A stretch of 64,000 bases of DNA. It comes from Bacillus sp. N13C7 (GTDB taxonomy: Bacteria > Bacillota > Bacilli > Bacillales > Bacillaceae). The stretch covers positions 1-64,000 of the forward strand of contig NZ_JALAMO010000013.1 in assembly GCF_026790065.1 (NCBI RefSeq), given 5' to 3'. Below, piece by piece: positions 1 to 7,935 of the stretch. Made by a program: the position numbers and the translations under genes. The first letter of the stretch is position 1. Each line of letters opens with the position of its first letter. The notes beneath the pieces were generated by a model. It did not search any database, was not told the DNA's origin, and worked only from the letters and a program-made list of their open reading frames with translations.

Positions 1-37
1 CTTAGAGGGGATAATATCAGACGCCCGGTCTTTTTTG

Positions 38-187
38 TTATTTCGTTTCTCGATGCAGGGTATATTTCTTTAAACGCGGTGAATATTTTTTCAGTTCTAA
101 ACGGTCTGGATTGGTGCGTTTATTTTTTGTTGTGATGTAGTTTCGGTCTCCCGTTTCAGTGCAGGCTAAAGTAACATTGACTCTCAT
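38..187 (-). CDS. rpmGC: 50S ribosomal protein L33, zinc-independent (C-minus) paralogue, RpmGC-like
   Basis: This 49-residue protein ([18 protein letters not shown]...) is the usual L33 length and belongs to the large ribosomal subunit. It has a single Cys (residue 9) and lacks the paired CxxC motifs of zinc-ribbon L33, so it is the C-minus form that can replace the zinc form when zinc is scarce. The ATG at 185-187 is preceded by aaggag. A perfect-consensus promoter and a Zur-like palindrome lie just upstream, between this gene and rnz, which supports zinc-dependent repression. The product is read with high confidence. The choice of rpmGC over other L33 paralogues rests on the operator and the missing cysteines. 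Confidence 0.85.
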   Translation of the reverse strand: MRVNVTLACTETGDRNYITTKNKRTNPDRLELKKYSPRLKKYTLHRETK

Positions 188-208
188 TATAAACATCTCC
201 TTATAAAG

Positions 209-253
209 CGTAATGATTACGTTTTATTATACAACGTAATCACAGATTGTCAA
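209..253 (-). promoter_or_regulatory. SigA promoter with Zur-box operator for rpmG
   Basis: Read on the minus strand, TTGACA (248-253) is followed after 16 bases by TATAAT (226-231), both perfect consensus. Overlapping the expected start of transcription is the palindrome cgtaatgattacg (209-221). It matches the core of the B. subtilis Zur box (TCGTAATnATTACGA), and a second half-site, cgtaatcac, sits in the spacer (235-243). The -35 box abuts the rnz stop codon. Confidence 0.8.
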
Positions 254-254
254 A

Positions 255-1193
255 TCAGAGCTCTTGGCCTCTGACCCGCGGAACATTTATCTCTAAAAAA
301 TCATACGCCGCCACGCTGTTTGGGAAAACGTCTGCCGCTTCCTTTTGCAGCTCCAAAGAGGCATCTCCCTGATATCTGGCGCTGATATGGGTTAAAATCA
401 GCTGCTTCGCCCCGGCTTCTTTCGCTGTAACGGCCGCTTGTTCCGTGGTACTGTGAAAATAATCATAAGCAAGTTTCCTGTCTTCCTTTGCAAAGGTTGC
501 TTCATGAACAAGCACATCACAATCCCGTGCAAGCTCTTTTAACTTATCACTTACTCTCGTATCTCCAGAAAACACCACAGCCCTTCCCTTTTTAGGAGCC
601 TCTAAAAAATCAATTCCATTGATGATGCGCCCGTCTTCAAGCGTTACCGTTTCACCTTTTTTGATTTTTTGGTACACAGGCCCAGGCGGGATGTTCATAT
701 CCTTTAGTAAATCCGCCTTTAAGGAACCAGGCACGTCTTTTTCCTGCACGCGGTATCCGAAGGCTTCCACTCCATGAATAACGGATACTGCTGTGACAAT
801 AAACTGCTCGTCTTCAAACACGATTCCTTCTTCGATTTCCTGGATCACAAGCGGATATGTCAAATGGGTTTTCGTAACGGCTAGGCTTGTTTCAATAAAC
901 GCCTTAATCCCTTTAGGCCCGTACACTGTCAGCTCGTCCTCTCCGCCTTGAAAGGAACGGCTCCCCAGAAGCCCCGGAAGCCCGTATACATGATCGCCGT
1001 GCATATGGGTAATGAAGATTTTTTCTATTTTACGAGGTTTAATCGTTGTATGTAAAATTTGATGCTGTGTGGCTTCCCCGCAGTCAAACAGCCATATCGA
1101 ACGCCTTTCTTCAAGCAATTTTAATGCGACCGACGTTACGTTTCTCGCCTTGGCGGGAATGCCGGCTCCCGTCCCTAAAAAAAGTAATTCCAC
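255..1193 (-). CDS. rnz: Ribonuclease Z, tRNA 3' processing endonuclease
   Basis: This metallo-beta-lactamase-fold protein removes the 3' trailer of tRNA precursors that lack an encoded CCA. The zinc motif HMHGDH is at residues 63... (H63, H65, D67, H68). The later metal ligands include the Asp of FSGDTR near residue 211 and the His of LTHISARY. The exosite loop for tRNA elbow binding shows the GP-containing segment PPGPVYQK near residue 169. The start is GTG at 1191-1193 behind aggaggaagg. At 312 residues it is about five longer than the B. subtilis enzyme I recall (307), and the extra residues are at a changed C-terminus. The gene runs divergently from zwf. Confidence 0.95.
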   Translation of the reverse strand: MELLFLGTGAGIPAKARNVTSVALKLLEERRSIWLFDCGEATQHQILHTTIKPRKIEKIFITHMHGDHVYGLPGLLGSRSFQGGEDELTVYGPKGIKAFIETSLAVTKTHLTYPLVIQEIEEGIVFEDEQFIVTAVSVIHGVEAFGYRVQEKDVPGSLKADLLKDMNIPPGPVYQKIKKGETVTLEDGRIINGIDFLEAPKKGRAVVFSGDTRVSDKLKELARDCDVLVHEATFAKEDRKLAYDYFHSTTEQAAVTAKEAGAKQLILTHISARYQGDASLELQKEAADVFPNSVAAYDFLEINVPRVRGQEL

Positions 1194-1332
1194 ATTTCCT
1201 TCCTCCTACTAGAACCAGATACCTACAAGAATACAGGATCAAGCGCAAAATGTGAATCTTGCCTCTATAAGGAACAATCCTTTCGTTCTAAAAACATTTT
1301 TACGGCATTCTGCAAAAAAAGGGCTTAAATGT

Positions 1333-1361
1333 TTGCTTTCGTTGAATTTTAGATTTAAAAT
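1333..1361 (+). promoter_or_regulatory. Putative SigA promoter of zwf
   Basis: TTGCTT (1333-1338), a 17-base spacer and TAAAAT (1356-1361) lie 57 bases before the zwf start. Nothing else is recognisable in the divergent rnz-zwf gap (1194-1418). Confidence 0.6.
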
Positions 1362-1418
1362 GAAGGAAATATACGGGGTGTACTAAAATAAAGCTTCGAA
1401 TAAAGTGAGGTACTTTTA

Positions 1419-2888
1419 GTGAAAACAAACCAACAACCAAAAGCAGTAATTGTCATATTCGGTGCAACGGGAGATTTAGCAAAACGAAAACTGTATCCGT
1501 CTATTCACCGTTTATATCAAAACGGACAAATCGGAGAAGAGTTTGCAGTTGTAGGAGTTGGAAGAAGACCTTGGTCTAATGAGGATCTTCGCCAAACCGT
1601 TAAAACATCTGTTTCCTCATCTGCAGATAAACATATAGATGATTTCACGTCTCATTTTTACTATCACCCGTTCGACGTGACAAATCCTGGCTCTTATCAA
1701 GAGCTAAACGTATTGCTTAACCAGCTGGAAGATACATATCAAATTCCGAACAACAGAATGTTCTACCTGGCAATGGCTCCTGAATTCTTCGGGACAATTG
1801 CAAAAACATTAAAATCAGAAGGTGTTACAGCAACAACAGGCTGGTCCCGCCTTGTCATTGAAAAGCCGTTTGGCCATGATCTGCCAAGCGCACAGGCACT
1901 GAACAAAGAAATTCGCGAAGCATTTACGGAAGATCAAATTTACCGAATCGACCATTATTTAGGAAAACAAATGGTTCAGAACATTGAAGTCATTCGATTT
2001 GCCAATGCGTTTTTTGAACCGCTTTGGACAAACCGCTACATTTCAAATATTCAAATCACATCTAGCGAGTCACTAGGCGTTGAAGACCGCGCAAGATATT
2101 ACGAAAAATCAGGCGCTCTTCGCGACATGGTGCAAAACCATATTATGCAGATGGTTGCCCTTCTTGCAATGGAGCCGCCGATCAAATTGAACACAGAAGA
2201 AATCCGAAGCGAAAAAGTGAAGGTGCTGAGAGCGCTTCGTCCTATTGCAAAAGAAGAAGTCGATGAGTACTTTGTTCGCGGACAATATCAAGCCGGTGAA
2301 ATTGACGGTGTACCGGTTCCTGCTTATACAGATGAAGATAATGTCGCTCCTGATTCCAATACAGAAACCTTTGTTGCAGGCAAACTCTTGATCGACAACT
2401 TCAGATGGGCTGGTGTGCCATTCTATATCCGCACCGGAAAAAGAATGAAAGAAAAGTCCACCAAAATCGTCGTTCAATTTAAAGACATTCCGATGAATCT
2501 GTACTACGGCAATGAAAACAACATGAATCCGAACTTACTCGTCATCCATATTCAGCCTGACGAAGGCATTACGCTTTACTTAAACGCTAAAAAGCTTGGC
2601 GGAGCGGCACACGCACAGCCTATCAAACTCGATTACTGCAGCAACTGCAATGACGAGTTGAATACCCCTGAAGCGTATGAAAAATTAATTCATGACTGTC
2701 TTCTTGGCGATGCAACAAACTTTGCACATTGGGATGAAGTTGCCCTTTCCTGGAGCTTTGTCGATTCCATTTCTGAAACATGGGCAGCTAACAAAACCTT
2801 ATCTCCTAACTACGAATCAGGCTCAATGGGACCGAAAGAATCAGATGATCTTTTGGCGAAAGACGGCTTGCATTGGTGGAATATCTAA
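1419..2888 (+). CDS. zwf: Glucose-6-phosphate 1-dehydrogenase
   Basis: This enzyme oxidises glucose 6-phosphate with NADP to 6-phosphogluconolactone, the entry step of the oxidative pentose phosphate pathway in the cytoplasm. The N-terminal dinucleotide-binding loop is GATGDLAKRK (15-24). EKPFGHD (148-154) and the active-site signature RIDHYLGK (176-183, with the catalytic His region) follow. Its length of 489 residues is normal. The start is GTG at 1419, preceded by gtgagg. The next pathway dehydrogenase, gndA, lies convergently downstream, so the two NADPH-forming oxidative steps sit side by side. Each has its own terminator. Confidence 0.97.
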   Translation: MKTNQQPKAVIVIFGATGDLAKRKLYPSIHRLYQNGQIGEEFAVVGVGRRPWSNEDLRQTVKTSVSSSADKHIDDFTSHFYYHPFDVTNPGSYQELNVLLNQLEDTYQIPNNRMFYLAMAPEFFGTIAKTLKSEGVTATTGWSRLVIEKPFGHDLPSAQALNKEIREAFTEDQIYRIDHYLGKQMVQNIEVIRFANAFFEPLWTNRYISNIQITSSESLGVEDRARYYEKSGALRDMVQNHIMQMVALLAMEPPIKLNTEEIRSEKVKVLRALRPIAKEEVDEYFVRGQYQAGEIDGVPVPAYTDEDNVAPDSNTETFVAGKLLIDNFRWAGVPFYIRTGKRMKEKSTKIVVQFKDIPMNLYYGNENNMNPNLLVIHIQPDEGITLYLNAKKLGGAAHAQPIKLDYCSNCNDELNTPEAYEKLIHDCLLGDATNFAHWDEVALSWSFVDSISETWAANKTLSPNYESGSMGPKESDDLLAKDGLHWWNI

Positions 2889-2892
2889 TAAG

Positions 2893-2932
2893 AAAAAAGC
2901 CGAAAATGCTTGTAAGCATTTTCGGCTTTTTT
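2893..2932 (+). terminator. Rho-independent terminator of zwf
   Basis: An 18-base-pair perfect stem (2893-2910 with 2915-2932) and a tgta loop start 5 bases after the zwf stop. A-rich and T-rich flanks complete it. Confidence 0.9.
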
Positions 2933-2983
2933 CAGCTGTCAACGACATTTGACTGCCAAATCACTCAGGCCTTCTATAATAAT

Positions 2984-3017
2984 AAAACCCCCGAAGCTCT
3001 AGAGCTTCGGGGGTTTT
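2984..3017 (-). terminator. Terminator of gndA
   Basis: This perfect 17+17 palindrome has no unpaired loop bases (aaaacccccgaagctct and its complement). It lies 6 bases beyond the gndA stop on the minus strand, and the symmetric T-run could stop transcription from either side. Confidence 0.9.
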
Positions 3018-3023
3018 TACTGA

Positions 3024-4433
3024 TTACTTCATCCATTCAGTATGGAAAATACCTTCTTTATCAGTACGCTCATAAGTATGGGCGCCAAAGTAGTCACGCT
3101 GTGCTTGGATAAGGTTTGCAGGCAGTACAGCTGTACGGTAGCTATCATAGTATGCTAATGCACTAGAGAATGATGGCACCGGCACACCTTGGGCAACTGC
3201 AAGTGAAATCACTTGGCGAAGCGCTCCTTGGTAGCTTTCTACAATATTCTTGAAGTAGCTGTCAAGAAGCAGGTTATCAAGCTCAGGTTCACGATCGTAA
3301 GCTTCTTTGATCTTCTGAAGGAATGCCGCGCGAATGATGCAGCCGCCGCGGAAGATCATAGCGATTTCGCCATATTTCAGATCCCAGTTATATTCTTCAG
3401 AAGCAGCTTTCATTTGGGCAAATCCTTGCGCGTAAGAACAGATTTTACTCATGAACAGCGCTTTTCTGACTGCTTCAATCAGCTCTTCTTTATTTTCCGT
3501 AACAGGCTTCACTTCTGGTCCTGATAGAAGGCCGCTTGCTTTCACACGCTCTTCCTTCATAGCTGAAATAAAGCGCGCGAATACAGACTCAGTAATAATC
3601 GGAAGCGGAACCCCTAAGTCTAGTGCGCTTTGGCTTGTCCATTTTCCTGTTCCTTTTTGGCCTGCTTTATCAAGAATCACATCAACAAGCGGTTTGCCTG
3701 TCTCTTCGTCTTTTTTCGTAAAGATGTCAGCTGTAATCTCAATCAGGTAGCTGTCAAGCTCGCCTTTATTCCATTCAGCGAAAACTTCGTGAAGCTCATC
3801 AGCTGAAAGGCCCAGCACCTGTTTCAGAATGAAGTAAGATTCAGAGATCAGCTGCATATCTCCGTATTCAATACCATTGTGCACCATTTTTACGTAATGG
3901 CCGGCACCGTCTGGACCGATATATGTCGTACAAGGCTCTCCGTCAACTTTTGCAGAAATCGCTTCAAGAATCGGCTTTACTAGCTCATGTGCTTCTTTTT
4001 GTCCGCCAGGCATAATTGAAGGCCCTTTAAGCGCTCCTTCTTCTCCGCCGGAAACGCCTGTTCCGATAAAATGAATGCCGCTTTCAGCAAGCTCTTTGTT
4101 ACGGCGCTGTGTGTCTTTATAGTATGTATTACCGCCGTCAATTAAAATATCATCCTTTTCTAGATGAGGAAGAAGAGATTGAATTGTCGCATCTGTTGCA
4201 GTTCCCGCTTTAACCATTAATAAGATTTTGCGCGGTTTTTCCAAGGATTGGACAAACTCTTCAATGCTGTATGTACCAACAACATTTTTGCCTTTTGCCT
4301 CCTGCAAAAACTCCTCAGTTTTACTGCTTGATCTGTTGTAAACAGAAACTGAAAATCCACGGCTTTCGATATTTAAAGCCAGATTTTTACCCATGACCGC
4401 AAGACCGATAACTCCGATTTGTTGTTTTGACAT
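3024..4433 (-). CDS. gndA: 6-phosphogluconate dehydrogenase, decarboxylating, NADP-dependent
   Basis: This enzyme converts 6-phosphogluconate to ribulose 5-phosphate, CO2 and NADPH. The N-terminal Rossmann loop is [10 protein letters not shown] (10-19), followed by NRSSSK (33-38), whose Arg/Ser residues suit NADP phosphate binding. The substrate-binding signature [16 protein letters not shown] runs from 124 to 139. The catalytic segment [12 protein letters not shown] has K182 and N186. Its length of 469 residues is typical. The start is ATG behind gaagggacg. The gene is convergent with zwf and separated from it by two strong terminators. I could not assign a clear promoter in the AT-rich gap 4434-4542. 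Confidence 0.97.
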   Translation of the reverse strand: MSKQQIGVIGLAVMGKNLALNIESRGFSVSVYNRSSSKTEEFLQEAKGKNVVGTYSIEEFVQSLEKPRKILLMVKAGTATDATIQSLLPHLEKDDILIDGGNTYYKDTQRRNKELAESGIHFIGTGVSGGEEGALKGPSIMPGGQKEAHELVKPILEAISAKVDGEPCTTYIGPDGAGHYVKMVHNGIEYGDMQLISESYFILKQVLGLSADELHEVFAEWNKGELDSYLIEITADIFTKKDEETGKPLVDVILDKAGQKGTGKWTSQSALDLGVPLPIITESVFARFISAMKEERVKASGLLSGPEVKPVTENKEELIEAVRKALFMSKICSYAQGFAQMKAASEEYNWDLKYGEIAMIFRGGCIIRAAFLQKIKEAYDREPELDNLLLDSYFKNIVESYQGALRQVISLAVAQGVPVPSFSSALAYYDSYRTAVLPANLIQAQRDYFGAHTYERTDKEGIFHTEWMK

Positions 4434-4542
4434 ATTCTAACGTCCCTTCTGCAAACGTTTAATCATTTTAAAATTTAAATTAAAATAAAATGATATTTAT
4501 AATAAAGAAATTACCATACTTCTCCCCCTTTTTTCAAGTTAT

Positions 4543-5787
4543 TCAGCTTTTCTTTTCATCCTGAAAAAAATCTTTGTTAAAGCTTGTTCCCTTCGTTTTG
4601 CTCTCTTCTTTTTTTATCCTTGCCCCTTTTCTGATCAGCTTGGTGCCGTACTTTTCATTCAGCTTTTCCATCATCTGCTGAATGGGCTCCTCCTTTGCAT
4701 CTTCATTAAAACTGAACAAATCGAGCTGCTTATAGGCCTGCTCTTTCTCTACTAAATCCGTTCCGGTAATGCCAAGCAGCCTGACAGGATTTTTATTCCA
4801 ATGTTTAAAAAAGAGGTGCTCTGCTTCTTTCATAATTTCATTTTTTTGATCGATCGGATTTTTCAGCGTGATGCTTCTCGTGATGGTTTTCCAATCTGCA
4901 TATCTAATCATAATAAAAAGCTTCGAAGCCATGACTTCCTTGCGCTGTAAGCGGTCGCTCACGGAAGCGGCAAGCTTTCTGAAAACGCCTAACAGCTCTT
5001 CTTCATCACTGGAATCATGTGAAAGTGTCGATGAGTTGCCGACACTTTTAAATTCGTAAATGCGTTCCGGATCAACTGGCGCATGGTGAATGCCATTTGC
5101 TTTATTTTTAAGGCGCGGCCCGTTGATGCCAAGTAAACGTTTCAGTGAGTGCTCATCAGCTGCAGCTAACTCTCCAATCGTATGAATGCCGAGTCCCTTT
5201 AGCTTTTCCGCTGTCTTTTTGCCTACCCCGTGCATCTCTCCAACAGGAAGCGGCCAAAGGATGTCAGGCACCTGTCTCTTTCTTAAAATCGTGATGCCGA
5301 GCGGTTTTTTCATATCAGACGCCATCTTAGCGAGAAATTTATTCGGCGCGATCCCTATGCTTGACGGAAGCAGCAGCTCTTTTTGCAGCCTGCTTTGGAT
5401 TTCCTTTGCCGTCTCCAGAGCGCGGCTGCTGTATGGTGTATCGGTCATGTCCATATAGCCTTCGTCGATGGAGACAGGCTCCACCAGGTCAGTATATTCA
5501 CGGAGGATGTTAAACATCGCTCTTGAAGAGCTTCTATAGCGGTCAAAATTCGGCGGAAGAACGATGAGCTCAGGACAATTGCGCTTCGCTTCCCAAACCG
5601 GCATCGTTGTTTTGACGCCGCGCGCTCTAGCCTCGTAGCTGCATGTCACCACGATGCCCTTTCGCTCCTTTACGTTTCCGGCAACTGCGACCGGCTTCCC
5701 CCGAAGGGCCGGATCATATGCCATTTCCACCGATGCGTAAAAGCTATTCATATCAATATGGAAAATAATTCGGCCCTTTCCCGACAT
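4543..5787 (-). CDS. polYB: Y-family DNA polymerase IV (translesion)
   Basis: This is a lesion-bypass DNA polymerase of the DinB/Pol IV type. The first metal-binding Asp is in IDMNSFYASVE near the N-terminus. The catalytic acidic pair is in SIDEGYMDMT. The HhH region GVGKKTAEKLKGLGI follows, then a little-finger domain. Near the C-terminus QLDLF is a textbook sliding-clamp binding pentapeptide. The start is the ATG at 5785-5787, because aaggag sits 8 bases before it. The reading frame is open for 14 codons upstream but has no ribosome site there. At 414 residues it equals YqjH (PolYB). No LexA-type box is visible in the 78-base divergent gap to mifM. Confidence 0.93.
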   Translation of the reverse strand: MSGKGRIIFHIDMNSFYASVEMAYDPALRGKPVAVAGNVKERKGIVVTCSYEARARGVKTTMPVWEAKRNCPELIVLPPNFDRYRSSSRAMFNILREYTDLVEPVSIDEGYMDMTDTPYSSRALETAKEIQSRLQKELLLPSSIGIAPNKFLAKMASDMKKPLGITILRKRQVPDILWPLPVGEMHGVGKKTAEKLKGLGIHTIGELAAADEHSLKRLLGINGPRLKNKANGIHHAPVDPERIYEFKSVGNSSTLSHDSSDEEELLGVFRKLAASVSDRLQRKEVMASKLFIMIRYADWKTITRSITLKNPIDQKNEIMKEAEHLFFKHWNKNPVRLLGITGTDLVEKEQAYKQLDLFSFNEDAKEEPIQQMMEKLNEKYGTKLIRKGARIKKEESKTKGTSFNKDFFQDEKKS

Positions 5788-5865
5788 ACATAAATCTCCT
5801 TTTCGTTCATTAGACAACGGCTTGTACATATAGTAAAATGAAAGTATTGAATGGATGTGATTACA

Positions 5866-6147
5866 ATGTTTGTGGAATCGATAAATGACGTTTTATTCTT
5901 AGTCGATTTTTTCACAATTATTCTTCCAGCCCTGACGGCAATCGGGATTGCATTTCTCTTGCGAGAGTGCCGTGCGGGGGAGCAATGGAAATCAAAACGA
6001 ACAGATGAACATCAAACGGTCTTTCACATTAACCGAACAGACTTTCTTATTATTATATATCATCGCATTACAACTTGGATACGTAAAGTCTTCCGAATGA
6101 ATTCGCCTGTGAATGATGATGAAGACGCCCGTTCCCTTCTTTTATAA
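5866..6147 (+). CDS. mifM: MifM, translation-arrest sensor peptide for YidC activity
   Basis: This 93-residue peptide has one N-terminal transmembrane segment (about residues 8-32) and a basic cytoplasmic tail. In B. subtilis the nascent MifM chain stalls the ribosome near its own C-terminus unless SpoIIIJ inserts it into the membrane. Stalling opens a hairpin that hides the yqjG ribosome site. Residues R67, I68, W71, I72, M78 and N79 correspond to those I recall as needed for arrest (published numbering is about two higher), followed by the acidic tail NDDEDARSLLL. The start ATG at 5866 has ggatgtgat, a close match to the anti-Shine-Dalgarno complement. The hairpin overlaps its stop codon. 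Confidence 0.9.
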   Translation: MFVESINDVLFLVDFFTIILPALTAIGIAFLLRECRAGEQWKSKRTDEHQTVFHINRTDFLIIIYHRITTWIRKVFRMNSPVNDDEDARSLLL

Positions 6148-6168
6148 ACCCTATTTATAAAAAGGAGG
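6135..6168 (+). promoter_or_regulatory. Shine-Dalgarno-sequestering hairpin between mifM and yqjG
   Basis: A perfect 9-bp stem pairs 6140-6148 with 6154-6162 around the loop cccta. After one bulged A (6163), 6135-6139 pairs with 6164-6168, including one G-U. This buries the aaggagg of yqjG. The left arm contains the last mifM codons and stop, so a ribosome paused at the MifM C-terminus would melt it. Confidence 0.88.
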
Positions 6169-6176
6169 AGAACAAA

Positions 6177-7004
6177 TTGTTAAAAACTTATCAAAAACTA
6201 TTGGCTTTAGGGATCTTTTTGGTCATATTATGCACGGGCAATGCAGCATTTGCGGCGACTAATCAGGTGGGAGGGCTCAGCAACGTCGGCTTTTTCCACG
6301 ATTATTTAATCGAACCGTTTTCCGCCCTGCTTAAGGGTGTTGCCGGACTGTTTCACGGAGAATACGGACTATCTATTATTCTCGTCACCCTTATTGTACG
6401 TGTGGTTGTACTGCCTTTGTTTGTCAATCAATTCAAAAAACAGCGTATGTTCCAAGAGAAAATGGCCGTTATTAAACCTCAGGTTGACAGCATTCAGGCC
6501 AAATTGAAAAAGACGAAGGACCCGGAAAAGCAAAAAGAACTGCAAATGGAAATGATGAAGCTGTATCAGGAGCATAATATCAATCCGCTTGCCATGGGAT
6601 GTCTCCCCATGCTGATTCAGTTTCCGATTTTGATCGGGTTTTATTACGCGATTCGCTCTACACCTGAAATTGCGTCACACTCGTTTTTATGGTTCAGTTT
6701 AGGACAATCTGACATTCTCGTGTCTCTTAGTGCGGGAGTTATGTACTTTGTACAAGCCTATGTCGCTCAAAAACTGAGCGCCAAATATTCCGCTGTCCCG
6801 CAAAATCCGGCGGCGCAGCAATCCGCAAAATTGATGGTGTTCATCTTCCCTGTGATGATGACGATTTTCTCGCTTAATGTCCCCGCAGCCCTTCCGCTGT
6901 ACTGGTTCACAAGCGGACTGTTCCTGACAGTGCAAAACATTGTCCTTCAGATGACGCATCATAAAAGTAAAAAGACAGCCGGTCTTACTGAGCCGGTCAA
7001 ATAA
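6177..7004 (+). CDS. yqjG: Membrane protein insertase, YidC2 (YqjG/MisCB)
   Basis: This Oxa1/YidC/Alb3 family insertase folds and inserts proteins into the cytoplasmic membrane and is the inducible partner of SpoIIIJ. The 275-residue protein has an N-terminal export signal with Cys19, then five hydrophobic segments. The conserved Arg lies in LIVRVVVLPLF (about residue 75), and the cytoplasmic coiled region is rich in Lys/Gln (90-130). Residues NINPLAMGCLPMLIQ mark the family's second membrane span. The start is TTG at 6177, 8 bases after aaaggaggag, and is translationally gated by mifM. Expression should rise when SpoIIIJ activity falls. Confidence 0.95.
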   Translation: MLKTYQKLLALGIFLVILCTGNAAFAATNQVGGLSNVGFFHDYLIEPFSALLKGVAGLFHGEYGLSIILVTLIVRVVVLPLFVNQFKKQRMFQEKMAVIKPQVDSIQAKLKKTKDPEKQKELQMEMMKLYQEHNINPLAMGCLPMLIQFPILIGFYYAIRSTPEIASHSFLWFSLGQSDILVSLSAGVMYFVQAYVAQKLSAKYSAVPQNPAAQQSAKLMVFIFPVMMTIFSLNVPAALPLYWFTSGLFLTVQNIVLQMTHHKSKKTAGLTEPVK

Positions 7005-7006
7005 TG

Positions 7007-7041
7007 AAACAACCCCGAGCAAAAAGCCGGGGTTGTTTTTT
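7007..7041 (+). terminator. Terminator of mifM-yqjG
   Basis: An 11-bp stem (aaacaaccccg at 7007-7017 with 7028-7038) is followed by T residues, 2 bases after the yqjG stop. Confidence 0.9.
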
Positions 7042-7099
7042 GTATCTTACCACTGTCATGGCTGACGCGAAAATGGTCATCCTAAAAAACAGCCATATC

Positions 7100-7124
7100 G
7101 TTTAAAAAGTAACAAATCGGGAAT
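7100..7124 (+). promoter_or_regulatory. Putative SigB-type promoter of yqjF
   Basis: GTTTAA (7100-7105), a 13-base spacer and GGGAAT (7119-7124) match the general-stress sigma-B consensus (GTTTAA / GGGWAW). The element lies 36 bases before the yqjF start. No good SigA promoter competes with it in this gap. Confidence 0.5.
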
Positions 7125-7159
7125 ACCTTTACTCACATCTAAATGAAAGGAGCATAAAC

Positions 7160-7888
7160 GTGACAGATCGGGCTGAGCAAAAAATTATTTCTGTGCCAGA
7201 AGGAATTTGGATCATGAGACAAACCTGGAATGATGTCTTATTTGCCCACTGGCCTGTTGATGTTTCTATCCTTCGCGCTTTGGTACCGCCGGTTTTAGAA
7301 TTAGATACATATAACGGGCAAGCTTGGATCAGCATGCTTCCCTTTATGCTCACGAACCTGAGGGCGCGTTATCTTCCTGCCATTCCCGGTGCGCGTGCAT
7401 TTCCTGAGCTTAACCTCCGCACTTATGTCACGTATAAAGGCAAGCCCGGCATTTATTTTTTTAGCTTAGATGCCGATCATCGGCTGGCGGTCCTTGGCGC
7501 TCGCACATTCTTTCATCTGCCTTATTTTTACGCGGATATGAAAGCCGAAAAAAACGGTGATGGCATTAACTATGCCAGCAAGCGGAAAGATGACAAAGAA
7601 GCAGCATTCCACGCCGCATACCGGCCCATTTCAGCTCCTTTTACAGCAGAAAAGGATTCGCTCGATTACTGGCTGACGGAACGATACAGGCTCTACACCA
7701 CTTATCGCAATAAGCTCTATTACGAAGACATTCAACATCATCCGTGGCTGCTGCAACATGCAGAAGCCGAGTTTTCCGTCAATACGGTGGCTGATGCTCA
7801 CGGCATTACACTGCCAGAGTCAGACCCCTTGCTTCATTACGCTAAAAAGCAGGACGTGTTATTTTGGCCGCTCAGGCAATGGCGCTGA
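7160..7888 (+). CDS. yqjF: YqjF, DUF2071 family protein of unknown function
   Basis: I recognise this as YqjF (242 residues), a DUF2071 family member with no proven function. The protein has no signal peptide and no clear membrane segment, so it is probably cytoplasmic. It is rich in aromatic residues (FFHLPYFYADM around 116-126; RYRLYTTYRNKLYY around 176-189). The start is GTG at 7160 behind aaaggag. It stands alone between two terminators, and its upstream sequence resembles a SigB promoter, which would make it a general stress gene. That link is inferred from the promoter match only. Confidence 0.8.
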   Translation: MTDRAEQKIISVPEGIWIMRQTWNDVLFAHWPVDVSILRALVPPVLELDTYNGQAWISMLPFMLTNLRARYLPAIPGARAFPELNLRTYVTYKGKPGIYFFSLDADHRLAVLGARTFFHLPYFYADMKAEKNGDGINYASKRKDDKEAAFHAAYRPISAPFTAEKDSLDYWLTERYRLYTTYRNKLYYEDIQHHPWLLQHAEAEFSVNTVADAHGITLPESDPLLHYAKKQDVLFWPLRQWR

Positions 7889-7893
7889 ATGCA

Positions 7894-7932
7894 AAAAAAC
7901 CCGAGTCGGGGCTGGCCCGCTCGGGTTTTCTT
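7894..7932. terminator. Bidirectional terminator between yqjF and yqjE
   Basis: The stem aaaacccgag...ctcgggtttt (7896-7905 with 7919-7928) has an inner cggg/cccg and one bulged T. A-runs and T-runs on both sides serve the convergent yqjF and yqjE transcripts. Confidence 0.85.
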
Positions 7933-7935
7933 TTT

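Noticed and set aside
2109-2477. 122-codon minus-strand ORF inside zwf
   Set aside because: It is an antisense shadow of a strongly conserved gene, Cys/Phe-rich and without a ribosome site.
2952-2983. TTGACT and TATAAT between zwf and gndA as a promoter
   Set aside because: The spacing is 20 bases and there is no gene downstream on the plus strand; it lies between two terminators.
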